From assembly GCA_036873135.1 (NCBI GenBank), contig JAPTYO010000026.1, forward strand, positions 3,266,001 to 3,330,000: 64,000 bases of DNA, read 5' to 3'. Positions 22,109 to 33,620 of this stretch are shown here, one piece after another (position 1 is the stretch's first letter; each line of letters begins with the position of its first letter). The notes beneath the pieces are model-generated. The model was not told the DNA's origin. It made no database searches and worked only from the letters and a program-made list of their open reading frames with translations. The DNA is from Clarkia xantiana subsp. parviflora (taxonomy: Eukaryota; Streptophyta; Magnoliopsida; Myrtales; Onagraceae). Made by a program: the position numbers and the translations under genes.

Positions 22109-24510
22109 CTAAGATAACATATTCATGAAGTCAACATCAAGCGCAATATCGTCATTGCCATATCCAAATATCACGGAAAGAGAAGCCGCTTCAGCTTCTT
22201 TACGCTGTAAATCCGCAACAAGGTTACCAGCAAAAGAAGAATAAGGACCTAACTTGTCGAACGGAAAGCCGGGGGCAAGTGCGCAAACTCTGCCAATATA
22301 ATCTTTGGCAAACTCGTCAATCATAGATGAAGACTTGGCCTTGGCGGCAGCAAGGATGGTGGCAGTATGCGCAACAGTGCTGGGATACTCGGCAAGTCCC
22401 TTCTCAATCCCCGACTTGTGTGCTTCCTCGCGTATAGAAGCAAGCGCGACATCATGAGCGCTACTACTCTCTGCAATTTTCTGCTTGATAGCAGCAATCT
22501 CAGCCTCAAGTTGCACAACATGGGCGTGACGAGTAGCAATGCATGCATCAAAATCAGCAACTTGGGAGTTCAAGTTTTGCACCTCCTCCTCGGACTGTGC
22601 AAGCTCACGAATAACTGCATTGCCCTTCTGGATAGCAGCCCTCTTCTCGCGCACAAGCTCCAACACAAAGGATGACATGTTCATCATCCTTGAAATAGCC
22701 TAAGTACAGTAAACCAAACAATAAGACAATCAACATAAGACATATGATTACAACATGCGAACACAAAAGTTATAACAAGGTTTACCGGGGCAAATTCAGC
22801 CAAGCTACTCTCAACATATGCTTGTGCTTCCTCGTCTGTGGATGGCTTAACGTCATGGTCACCCGGAGAAACGAACCTTTGAAGCACTCGCACCCCGACT
22901 GCTGGTGTGCTGAGCTTGGAATCCTTTGGAAAGTGAAGACTGTCAGTAGAGAAAGGTGACCAATCTTCTCCAGATACATCCATCCCGTCGGATAGAGTCA
23001 AATCATCACACTTGATGCCTGGAAGTGATGCAATGAGGGCAACATAAAACAAAGAAGGTATTAGCGAAAAATCATAAGTAAAAGAAACGTGTCGAAGAAA
23101 ACAACACGTACCTCGACGAGAGGAACGCTCCTCCTCAGACCGGTCCCTCGACCGGGGGGCAGAAGGCGCCACTGTGCAACTCTCGACTCTCTTCCCTTTG
23201 TCGCAAGGAGTGGGAACAGTCGCACTCGGTTTAGAGCGCTTGGGATCACTCGAGGGACGCGCCCCTGAGGCGGACCTCTTAGGAAGAGCGCTAGTGACAG
23301 GAGCGGCAACAACGCGTTCAGTCACGAGTACAGTGTGACCTGAAAATGAAGGCAACATAAAGACAACAAAACTTGGAAAATTAACAAGTCCAAGGATGAT
23401 GAAAGAAGGTGTCTTACTTGTAATCCCCTTATCCCGACCATGTCCGGAAGCTCCCGGAATAGTGGGGGCAGCAGTACGAGCATGCCGTCCAACAGGCGGG
23501 TTACCGTGAACATCAGTTGTCTGCAAGGACGAGCTTTTTCCATCAGTTCGACCTACATTGCAACATGATACAGGTTATAAAGATTATCAACATGCCAAAC
23601 CGTATGAAGAAAGTATGAAAATCCCAGCGTCAATCAACTCTTGCTCTGATGCGCATAGTAGACAACGAAAACTGTGCTCTTGCTGACAACGGTAAATAGC
23701 CTTCACAGTTTCCCTGTCATCCGAAGAAAGCTCGGAAAAGATAGGAGCAGGATCAGCTCTCTCAACTCTATCAACCTCCAAATTGGTTCCGACATCGCAC
23801 ACGAAGAAATAATGATGTCGCCAATGAGGACCTGAGCGATCAGCTGGAGCAGCTAGTCGCTGTCTATAATCCCACTCGGCATCCCCAAGTCCAAGTTGCT
23901 TGAAACCCTTATCTTGCAAGTTAGGCCCACGCATCTTCATACCACACAGTCCTGTCACGTCCGGACACAACATCTGATAGAAGCAGCGAAAAAGGGTAGT
24001 GGAGTAGTGCCAAGACTGTCTATGAAACAACACCCGGAAACAACTCCATACTCGAAGGCCAGCAGGAGAAAGAGAAAAAGGCGAGATTCGATAATAACGA
24101 CAATGATCTATCAAATTAAGACAATAAGGAAATCGCAGGCCTTCCCTAATCTTTGAAGTATAAACTACGGATAAGTCATCGGGAGGTATGGTGACTTGCC
24201 CCTGTTGGGCGTCGGGTAACACGTCATAAGGCAATATGTGTTCCAGCACGGGATCAAGTCCACAACAGGATGCGTATAAGTCAAACATAACTTCGTTAAT
24301 CTGATTGGTGAAGTAACTCACACATGTTTCCTTAACCTTTATGACTTTGGAGAAAGCATGACGTGTTGCGACGACTTCGGCCCCTACACCCGGTATAGTA
24401 CCCAACGGCTCAATAATGTCGACATCCGGCTCGACTATGTCGACATCCAGCTCATCATCGGTATATGAACATAACGTCACTCTCAGAATGGGGATAGAAG
24501 ACTTACTCAT
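22109..24510 (-). CDS. Tat-2 antisense gene, five predicted exons, reading frame open
   Basis: On the minus strand: exon A from the ATG at 24510 (MSKSSIPIL) to near 23590; B 23552-23418; C 23339-23112; D 23018-22786; E 22699-22109. Introns B/C, C/D and D/E begin GTAAGA, GTACGT and GTAAAC, end TTTTCAG, TTCCAG and ACTTAG, and keep the frame. The A/B donor is unresolved: the only phase-compatible GT that I found leaves 48 bp. The product is about 700 residues. Exon A has a region like the putative gypsy-type transposon domain (GLRFPYCLNLIDHCRYYRIS). Exon C is proline/serine-rich with PKRSKP as a possible nuclear signal. Exon E is predicted coiled coil. No stop interrupts it. A 3' splice site (CCTTTCAG, about 24567) suggests a leader intron. 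Confidence 0.7.
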
Positions 24511-24570
24511 AATAGCAGTTGTGAGAAGGCTAAGCACGCAAAGATGACAGTGAGATGTGATATCCTGAAA

Positions 24571-26451
24571 GGTACAACCGAGAATCCAATTAGTGCACAA
24601 GCACGCATCAAATACTTATGCAAACATCTATGCAATGAACGCTTCATGTGAGAAAACTACGTACGCAACGACTTAATATTCTTCGTGCAACAAGTATCAA
24701 CCATCGTGCAAGGGGTGCAAACCTCTCAACTCATTATCTTACATGTCGACATCAAGCTCATGCTCATAATGTACATGATCACAAGGGCGAAATATTTTCT
24801 AAGTGTTTGGCTCAAGATGACAGTCAGCATATTACAAAGCGTACTATGAAATATCTACGTACGACAAGGTGTCGACATACAACGAGCGGCATGGAATCAA
24901 CTATCTAGGAGCATTCTCCAAATATACTAGCATGACGATGGATAGTGTACATAAAGTGGCAAACACAACTACTACGAATTATTTTCTAAGTGTTTCTATG
25001 CCGGGGATCGACAAGAATTTTACGACGACATCAATGGTAACAAACACTAGATGCTATTGAAATATTTTCTAAGTGTTTTAGCATGTTTGCAGACAATGAC
25101 CGACAATCTATACATAATGCTCAACATACATTGCCTAAGCTATCATCACCAACATACAACCATTAACGGCTATTTACGTACAACTACCGATCATCAAATC
25201 GAGCATACTAAAACAACGGCTAAGGCATGGAACAACATGTCGGCAATGAACACTATGCATAAGGGAAGTGTAACGATTCATTTGCACTTTTCTAAAAAAA
25301 TTAGCACTTAGAAAAATTTTGGCCGATTTGGGGCTAAGTATTCTAATGCATTTTATCAAACACCTTGTATGCATGTTAAGATAACTTGGTACATGGTGAT
25401 TTCAAGACTAAATCAAGGCCAAATGAAGTCACGAAAGGTCCAGCCATGTACGGAATTGGACTCACCGACACGAACCAAGTCCGAATTGCTACTCGCCGTC
25501 ACACGATAACCCACGCGCCGCCCCGAGGATCCACGTGTCGCCCCTCCTTCCTCACGCGCCGTCGTGGTTTCCTCCTTGCCTAGATTAGACCTTGATCGAT
25601 GTCAAATATGATGTGACCACTCCAAATTCACACCTCCATGAGCTCCTTCTTCAACAAGCAAGGAGAGCTACTAGGAAGATTATCAAGGGAGAATGTAAGC
25701 TAAATGACTACTCTCTCTCCTAATTCTCATTAATAGTGTCTACACCATGTGCTAAGGACTAAACTAATATCTATTTTTTTACAAGTCCCTAGTATCATGT
25801 AGGAGCCTATTTACATCTCTCATATGCTTGCATTACATACATGCTCCTTAATGTTGCATGACGCGCTACCTACGATCATTACCGCATCTTGCGTACGTAT
25901 AGACTATTATGCATGTTATCATTTTTATATATGCATGATGCTAACTTATGATTGCTATATGGTTATTTTTATAATCTAAGTATGAATTGCATGTTTACAT
26001 TGTATTACATACTTACATCATTTTTTATATTTACATCATGCTTCATGTTGACAAGCATGCTCTTCAATTTTAAATTGCTCCAAGTATTTTGCTTATTTCA
26101 AAATTTTGTCATCCATGTGCTATGTTTTCATCTCTATGTTAATATCATCCTGCACGTTCATGTCACGTACCATGATGACACCGCATTGCATGATTACCCA
26201 TTATCACAAGTATTTTTCTTAATACGTGTTATTACGACTTAGTCGTTAATTGAACCTTGTTACATGTATACCGTCTATTAAGCTAACCCTGTGAATAGAT
26301 TATGTATGTGCATCGGAAAAGTAGAAATGGACGAATCTGTTCTCCGCGAACTCGATTGACAAACAGGCCACCCCTGAGGTCAGTGTCGAACCTAAATTGG
26401 ACGAATATCCTATCTTAAATAGAGTCAAGCATGAGTTTTGAACCACTACTT
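24571..26451. other. Tat-2 region upstream of the antisense gene
   Basis: This would hold the promoter and leader of the minus-strand gene. I see no sense gene. The phrase ttttctaagtgttt recurs three times (about 24795, 24985, 25060). A locally GC-rich patch (about 25500-25580) contains a G-box (CCACGTGTCG). A possible minus-strand TATA motif (TTATAAAAATA) lies near 25967-25977. The remainder is AT-rich. Confidence 0.45.
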
Positions 26452-26465
26452 GACTCGGGGGCAAG
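26452..26465 (+). promoter_or_regulatory. polypurine tract of Tat-2
   Basis: ACTCGGGGGCAAG lies directly before TGTTGGATATC, the start of the 3' LTR. Confidence 0.8.
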
Positions 26466-27101
26466 TGTTGGATATCTGTCCAATTCAGGTTCATATTTAC
26501 GTTTCAGGCCTCGCAAACACGCTAAAACCACAAAACGGACCTTACCGCGGTCAACCTGGGTCAAAACGGTTCGGATGCGCGTCGCACCCGAACCGGAGAC
26601 CTCCTGATTGCCCCAGCAATCCAGACCGTGTCGAATATTGACACGGTCCGGGTTACCGACTAGTACTACGTGTTTATCCTTGTTTTTACTATGTACGAGA
26701 AGTTAGCGCGTATATAGCCAATCTCGATGTCGGTAAGCATTTTCTTGCAAACCGACATCAAACCAGGCACAACTCTCAGGTTTCCTATAAATAGGGGCTT
26801 AAATCTCCCATTTAAGATTTAACTCGAAACTCTGGAGAATTGGCTATTTGTGCTCTGACCACTCTCTAGAATTTTCTCTCTCTAAAATACTGACTTTAGC
26901 ATCGGATAGGGAACAACTAGCACCACCCCCCCCTCTCCATGCTGGTTATCGCCCGCTCTACAGGACCCGGCGTATAGAAGACTAAGACGGAGATCAGAGT
27001 TAGTTCAAGGATCAAAGTGAGAACCAAAGTTAGTTCGTGGATCGAGGTTCGAGGTCCCTGAAAAATAGTTCGAGATATCCCAAATGGAAACGATCTAAAC
27101 A
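26466..27101 (+). repeat. 3' LTR of Tat-2
   Basis: This 636-bp LTR starts TGTTGGATATCTGTCC and ends GATCTAAACA. A TATA box (TATAAATA, 26786-26793) is followed by a pyrimidine-rich stretch with ctctctaga. It is followed by the CTGTG duplication. A related but diverged LTR lies at 44419-45232. Confidence 0.9.
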
Positions 27102-27106
27102 CTGTG

Positions 27107-27659
27107 TAAGGAGTTCATGATTTTGATAAATTGATGTTCTTGAAATTTAAAGATGAAAACCGAAAACTTTAAAAGAAAATTTTAAATTTTCGATGCTTAG
27201 GGTTGTTGGTAAATCCGAATTTTTTCATGAAGTTCTTGGTTAATTTGATGTTCATGATCTTCAAGAAAAATGAAATATTTTTATCAAAATCAAACATTGG
27301 ATTAATGATCTTATTAAAATTTGATCTTGATATTTGATCACTTGTTCCCAATATGTGTTTGTGCCGAAAATTACAAGGTAAAATCTTTAATTTCTTGGTC
27401 TCTAAGCATAAAATTTCGGCACATGTTTTTAAAATTATATTGTTTACCATATTTTAATTTTTAATCAAGGTAACAATATATCTATAAATAGGTACATTAG
27501 GATAGATTCACATTAATATATAGAAATATATATAAACTATCATTATATCTAAATATTTAAATAGGTTAAAGATATTATTGATAGATTTTAGTTACCTAAA
27601 AGATTGAGAAAATATATTGTTAATATTTGTTTCCCTATTTAAGATATTAACAATAAATA

Positions 27660-27691
<32 letters not shown>

Positions 27692-27795
27692 ACGCCAAAA
27701 TTTACATATATATATATATATATTGTTGATTGATTTAATCTTAAAGATAGAATCTTAGCAATAAATATATATATATGTTTATATTAGGTCTGAAA

Positions 27796-27830
<35 letters not shown>

Positions 27831-29233
27831 AATATTGGAAATTATTTATATAATTAATGTTACTTGGTGGCTAAGTTAAATATTTTTGAATTTTAAAAGC
27901 CTACTTGGGCCACTAGTAAACATTTCGGCCCATCCTTTTAAATTTTAATTATTGGGCCGGTCCAGTATGTCAAACCGAGACGAATTTAAATCGAACCGGG
28001 TTTTCTCAATCGGTTCAACCTAGTTGGGTCGTGTCGGACCAGGGTAATTAAGTGGATCTAACCGAACCGGTTTTATGTGTTGAACCGAACCGAACCCTAT
28101 TTTATTGGAACGATACGGACCGAACCAGATATTAAAAAAAATATTAAACCAGACCGAACCGGATTTACCGGACCAAACCGAAACGGATTTTATAGACCAA
28201 ACCGAACCGGACATAAACAAACCAAAATTGACTGAACCGAACAGTGTTTTCAAAACGGAATTCAAGTCAAAAAATAGGGAGGTTGAATTTTAAAATCCAA
28301 ATGTTTTCGAACCTCTAAATGGACTACACAGTGCTCATAGGGTTTCTAACCTTTATGCCTTATTTCGATTATGGGGATGGATCTCGGAGATACATGTTTT
28401 TGGGACTGGTTAAATTATTGGGCTAAATTGCAATTGTTTATTATTCGATATATATTTATACATGATTAGATATGTAGTCTTGACTAAGTCAATCTAGCTG
28501 GATATTGCATGTTGTAGGCGGGGCCCTGGTTAAATATATGGTATGCGCACTAGGATAAACATGTTGTGATGGTTCGAAAATGCCTATGATTCATATCTAG
28601 AAGTTTGCGTAATTGAATATAAGCATGAATTGCAAATCAGCCCCTAATATTTAAAATGATTTTAAAATCGAGAACCAGTCGCCAAATATTTATGATAGAT
28701 GTGAATTTTCATGTTTGACACGTATGCTAGAATGTTGAGGATGTAGTTGTGTTTGGTAATTTACTTAGAAGTAGAATTATGGATGCAAGCATGAGTTCCT
28801 CGGAACATTAGACGCATGACGCGTATGCATGAATGTGGTTTGTATGATGAATGTTACTGGCATATGATAATTTACATGGATAGTAGAATTATGTATGCAT
28901 GAGTGAGTTCATCGGAATGATTTTCTAAAACAAAAGGGCCTTGGGAAAGCCAAGTTCGGGTATGCTTATTTTAAAATTCATGTTCCAGTAATATGCGATT
29001 GAAAACTGTTTTAAAAGACTGATCTATTGGATAGAAGACGAAGGTAATGTGAACTTTTTCACAGCCATCTTCCATTGTTTTACTGGTGGTCGGTTGTTTA
29101 GATGACTGAGGAATCATTATTTTTCGAATTCTATCTTAATGGATATTTTATGTATGCAATTCTTTCTCAAAATGGTATTGTCTCCCTGATTATGCATGAT
29201 TATCAACGTGTTCAGTAACGAATTACAACATAG
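27107..29233 (+). other. Cop-1C leader between primer site and gag
   Basis: This is non-coding, AT-rich sequence with (TA)n and (TG)n tracts at about 27658-27730 and 27765-27826. About 28030-28265 is a degenerate run of accgaaccgg-type words. The same order of tracts, reversed, fills 60120-62190 in Cop-1E. The frames here are chance products of the repeats. Confidence 0.75.
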
Positions 29234-30000
29234 ATGACATCATCTTGTGCTAATGAGCTTTTGACTGAGACAGACTATGACCCGTGGATGAAGCGCATCA
29301 GTGCACTGTTGTAGGACAACGACCTAGTACGTCACATTCAGAAATCCATGAGCTGCCCAGATGATGGTGTCACTAAGGGACTAGCATTTGCCCATTTCCA
29401 ATGGGAGCATGATGACAAGAAAGCAAAGGAGATACTGTTGTCTGAGATGTCTCAGGACTTCCATGACGAGTATAAGGATGTTCCGATAACAAAGCACATC
29501 TGGGATGCCTCTTCCAGAAATATTGAAATGGCATAGCAGTTACTGCACCCACTTATACCAGCTTTAGAAGATTGTCTAAACAACAACAGGAAAAGTGTAC
29601 TTGAAAAGGTATACGAGCTCCTCCGCATGTGGAAACCATTAGAAGAAGAAAGTCGGATGGGTGAATGGGATAAAATTCAAGCCATCATTGGGATTCTCCC
29701 GAGGTCTTGGAGAGCAACCAAGGCTTTATTGACTGTTAGTGGTTCCGTGCTAGATCTTGCATTTGTCCTGAAATTGATCGTGATGGAAGAAGCTAAATTG
29801 GCATCGATGTCGAAAGACACAAAGATGTCAGGACAAGCTAGGCAGAGAAAGAGGAAGAACAGGAACAAGGGAAAGAAACAACAGTTTGTCGACAATAAAA
29901 TGTTGACTAAGCCTAAACAGGGCAGTCTTAGATTAAAATCTGAGATAGTCTGCGGGAACTCCAGCCCATGCCGCATAGGAGATGGTGCAGGGTCCAGCAA
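29234..30000 (+). pseudogene. gag: Cop-1C gag
   Basis: The frame opens MTSSCANELLTETDYDPWMKR at 29234. It is stopped at 29312 (TAG) and again at 29534 (TAG). The later part, open from 29627, has EESRMGEWDKIQAIIGILPRSW, typical of copia gag, and then a lysine/arginine-rich stretch (about 29835-29880). The zinc knuckle is not clear. Gag would form the particle; this copy cannot encode it whole. Confidence 0.75.
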
Positions 30001-31471
30001 ATCGCACCCTCAAAAGGTACGCGATGTTGGTTATGTTATGGAATATTTAATTTCCTTAACCATCATGTTAACTGACTCAAATCCTTCTTGGATTCTTGGT
30101 TCAGGTGCAACAAACCACATAGCCAACGACAAAGGACTATTTTCCAAGTTTAGACGATTGTCGTAGGATTCTAAGAGGATATACATTGGCGACAACTCAC
30201 AAATTGAAGTCATAGAAGTAGGGAACTTCAAGTTGTCTATGAACAATGGCAGGACCATACTTCTTGAAAATGTCCTTTTTGCTCCAAGAATCCGTAGAAA
30301 TGTTGTTTCTGTTTCCGCTCTTATGAATAATAACTTTGTTTTATCATTTGAGAAGAACCTTGTTCGGATAAATAAATTCAATGTCTTATATGGACATGCA
30401 CTATCCTCTAAGGGTCTCATTATCATGGACATGAATGGTAGTATACATTCGAATAGAATGTATGCATTATATTCCAGGGAAGTAGAAACTGACGCGGCTG
30501 GATGGCATGCGAGGCTCGGACATATAAGTTATGACAGGGTTCAGTCGTTAGCTCGACTAGGGATTCTACCTGTAACTAACAACGTGGTTAAGCATACTTT
30601 CCATGACTGTCTAGCTGGAAAGTCCACCCGCAAACCATTTGGCGAAGCACAACGAGTCGAGTACCCATTGCACCTGATTCATTCCGACGTATGTGGACTA
30701 ATGAATGTAACCGCTAGGGGTGGTAAACGAAACTTCATAACTTCCATTGACGACTTTACCCGTTATGGGTTTACTCATCTGATTACTCGCAAATCCGAAG
30801 CTATAGATTGCTTTATAATTTTTCTAAAGCTCGTAGAGAATCAGCAGGAATGAAAGGTGAAAACCCTACGCACTGATAGAGATGGGTAATATCTCTCTAA
30901 TGAGTTTAATAAGTTGTGCAAAGAAAGGGGAATTGCTTGTAAAACGACAATCCCAAACACACCGCGACAAAATGATGGGGCTGAACGTCGTAATCGAACA
31001 CCCCTGGGCATGGTCAGAACTATGATGTCGCAAGCACAACTGCCAATCTCCTTTTTGGGAGACGCGTTTATGATTGCCACTCATATAGTAAACCTTGTTC
31101 CGACAAAGGCGGTAGACACGACACCATATGAGTTATGTACTGGTAGAGAGTTAGACCTTACCAGGTTGCGACCGTAGGGTTGCGCGGCTTATACACATAC
31201 AACTGATAGCTGTTTTAGCAAGTTGGAACCTAGAGGACTTAAGAGTATCTTCATAAAGTATTCAGAGAAATCTAAGGGTTATGTATTTGTGTCAGCTCAA
31301 GAAAATGGTGGCGTGGTCGAACATGAGTCCAGAGACGTTACATTACTTGAGAACGAATTACAAACGCTTGGTAAAATCAAAACATACGAAGTCTTGAACG
31401 AATTAGAGCAGGATAACGATGATAGTCAGGTCCCACTTCGAGTGGGAGATTTGAGCCAGCAACGCAAGTAA
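30001..31471 (+). pseudogene. pr-int: Cop-1C protease and integrase
   Basis: The protease motif reads SWILGSGATNHI. The catalytic aspartate of copia proteases (DSGAT) is glycine here (GGT at 30098-30100). Then come the pre-integrase region (LYSREVETDAAGWHARLGH...) and the integrase core with LIHSDVCG, ITSIDDFTRYGF and RQNDGAERRNRTPL. In-frame stops lie at 30164, 30851 and 31175. About 60 bp appear to be missing near 30850, between the catalytic aspartates and the next motif. Confidence 0.8.
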
Positions 31472-33620
31472 ATGAAATGGTAAATGAAGACGGAGACATT
31501 TTCATAGTAAATCCAGTGGGAGGAGCCATACCACACAAGTCACTGTTGATGCAGGTGCGAAACAAGTTGAACCTGAAAATCAAGTAGCCGGATCGCTGGT
31601 TGAAAATACAATAATGCCACAACTACCCATTGTTCCCAGTGGGAGTGGATCAACCAACTTAGTTCCAGGTCCTAGTGATCAAGGAATTAATCTCGGAGGT
31701 AAAATACCGAGACCGAGAGGTCGACCAAGAAAAGTTGTAGGTCAAGGTTCTAGCACTGCTCTTGTTCCCAGTGGGAGTGATGCTCCGATAGAAAGCATTA
31801 TTCTGAGTGGGAGCAACGTTCAGACTCTAGATGAGATTAATGAGCCTAGACGAAGTCAAAGGCATCGAACTTCTCCCAAGAAGTATCCCATCGAGAAGGG
31901 TGAGATATTCAGCTTAACTTCTGTTGAGGAATGGAGGAAAGCAATTGAGGAAGAGATCGCCTCAATGAAAGCAAATTCAGTATGGTCTTTAGTTGATTTA
32001 CCTACTAACCGCAAGATTATAGTGGCTAAGTGGGTTCTGAAACTAAAACACACTACTGATGGAAATGTCGAGCGATACAAAGCTCGACTAGTTGCGAAAG
32101 GATACACCCAGCTTCACGGAGTGGACCTTGATGAGACATAGTAACCGACTGTGTGGTACACCACAGTCAGGGCAATCCTAGCCCTGATTGCATGCCTTGA
32201 TCTAGAGATGCACCAAATGGATGTTAAGACGCATTCCTCCATGGAAACCTGGAGGAAGAGATCTATATAGAGCAACTGGAGGGTTTCATTACTACTGGAA
32301 ACTGAAACACACTACTGATGGAAATGTTGAGCGATACGAAGCTCGACTAGTTGCAAAAGGATACACCCAACTTCACGGAGTGGACTTGATGAGACATAGT
32401 AACTGACTGTGCGGTACACCACAGTCAGGGCAATCCTAGCCCTGGTCGCATGCCTTGATCTAGAGCTGCACCAAATGGATGTTAAGACGCATTCCTCCAT
32501 GGAAACCTAGAGGAAGAGATCTATATGGAGCAACCGGAGGGTTTCATTACTCCTGGAAACGAACATAAAGTTTGTAAACTCCAAAGATCCATTTACTGTC
32601 TTAAACAATCGTCTCGGCAATAGTACCGCAGATTCCACGAGGAAATAGTTGGAAACGGATTCATGAATCTCTACGAGGTTCCATGCGTGTATACAAAGAC
32701 CTCTGAGTCTAAGTACGTCATCCTAAATTTATACGTGGATGAGATACTCATTGCTGCGAACGATGTGAGTTTCATGCATGAATCAAAGTCCTGGTTGGCA
32801 TCTGTATTCGAGATGAAAGACATGGGAGGCTACGTACATCTTTGGCATTAAGATTGCTAGAGATCGAGCCACCCGGAGATTGTGTCTATCTCAGAAAGCC
32901 TACATCAATAAACTGTTGAAAAGGTTTAGATTACAAGATGCTAAACCCGTGGAGACGCCGATAGTATTTGGGTGCGCGTTTTCAAAACGTGACGGCCCGA
33001 ATAACTAGCAAGAGCGTGAACAGGTGAGGAGTGCAGAATATTTAAGCATGGTCAGAAATCTCATGTACGCCATGCTCTGCACTCGTCTGGACATCTGTTA
33101 CGCTGTGGGCATAGTAGCCTACGTACTGTACTATGAGGGCTGGAAGTTAGAATTGACCGGATTCAGTGACGCCGACCATGGTGGTGATCCAAACAATCGT
33201 AAGTCCACCGTAGGAAGATTATTTCTCCTTGCTGATGCTGCCATTTCATGGACGAGCGAGAAGCAATCATGTGTCGCGCTGTCTACGATGGAATTGGAAT
33301 TCGTTGCTCTCTCCAAAATGCACAGGAAGCGGTCTGGCTGAAAAGGCTTCTTGCTGCACTGTTTGGTGGCGATGTCGGGAGTAAGACTGTGATTGGATAC
33401 TCTGACATTCAGGCAGCTATTGCGGCAGTAAAGAATCCAAAGTACCATAGTAGGACTAAACATTGATGTGAAATATAATTATGCTAAATCAGTGGTAGAA
33501 GATTATAATCACTTTAGAATACTTGCCCACTAATGACATGGTAGCGGACCCATTAACGAAACCATTATGCAAAGAGACATTTGAAAAACATGTTAAACTG
33601 CTTGGATTGCGTAGGGTTTA
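31472..33620 (+). pseudogene. pol: Cop-1C reverse transcriptase and RNase H
   Basis: A frameshift lies between 31471 and 31614. RT begins near 31850 with WRKAIEEEIASMKANSVWSL and KARLVAKGYTQ. A 259-bp tandem duplication (32039-32556) and several stops break it. The polymerase motif reads YVDEIL (32732-32746), with glutamate where copia RT has the second aspartate; Cop-1E shares this. RNase H (about 33024-33466) has MYAMLCTRLDICYAVG, SDADHGGDPNNRKST, and a damaged end at 33620. Confidence 0.85.
32039..32556 (+). repeat. 259-bp tandem duplication inside Cop-1C RT
   Basis: The segment from aaactaaaacacactactg at about 32039 repeats from about 32298 (aaactgaaacacactactg) with about 5% differences. 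Both copies include gtacaccacagtcagggc and gatgttaagacgcattcc. The duplication is not seen in the reverse RT of Cop-1E (41585-42100). Confidence 0.88.

Larger units (their letters stand above)
3158..27101 (+). mobile_element. Tat-2, Ty3/gypsy element without reverse transcriptase, carrying an antisense gene
   Basis: The target duplication CTGTG lies at 3153-3157 and 27102-27106. The broken 5' LTR is 3158-3217 plus 17348-17482. The primer site follows at 17484. Then come gag (17534-19446), protease (to 20044), a second gag-like segment (to 20619), a long stretch with an antisense spliced gene (24510-22109), a polypurine tract (26452-26465) and the 3' LTR (26466-27101). No RT, RNase H or integrase is present, so it would depend on other elements for transposition. 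Antisense extra genes are known from Tat-lineage elements such as Grande and Retand. Confidence 0.85.

Noticed and set aside
22367..22675. Plus-strand frame of 102 codons opposite the antisense gene
   Set aside because: It is the shadow of the coiled-coil exon on the other strand and shows no family features.
23553..23601. A 48-bp intron joining exons A and B of the Tat-2 antisense gene
   Set aside because: The phase fits but it is shorter than plant introns usually are and the donor (GTTTGG) is weak. I left this junction open.
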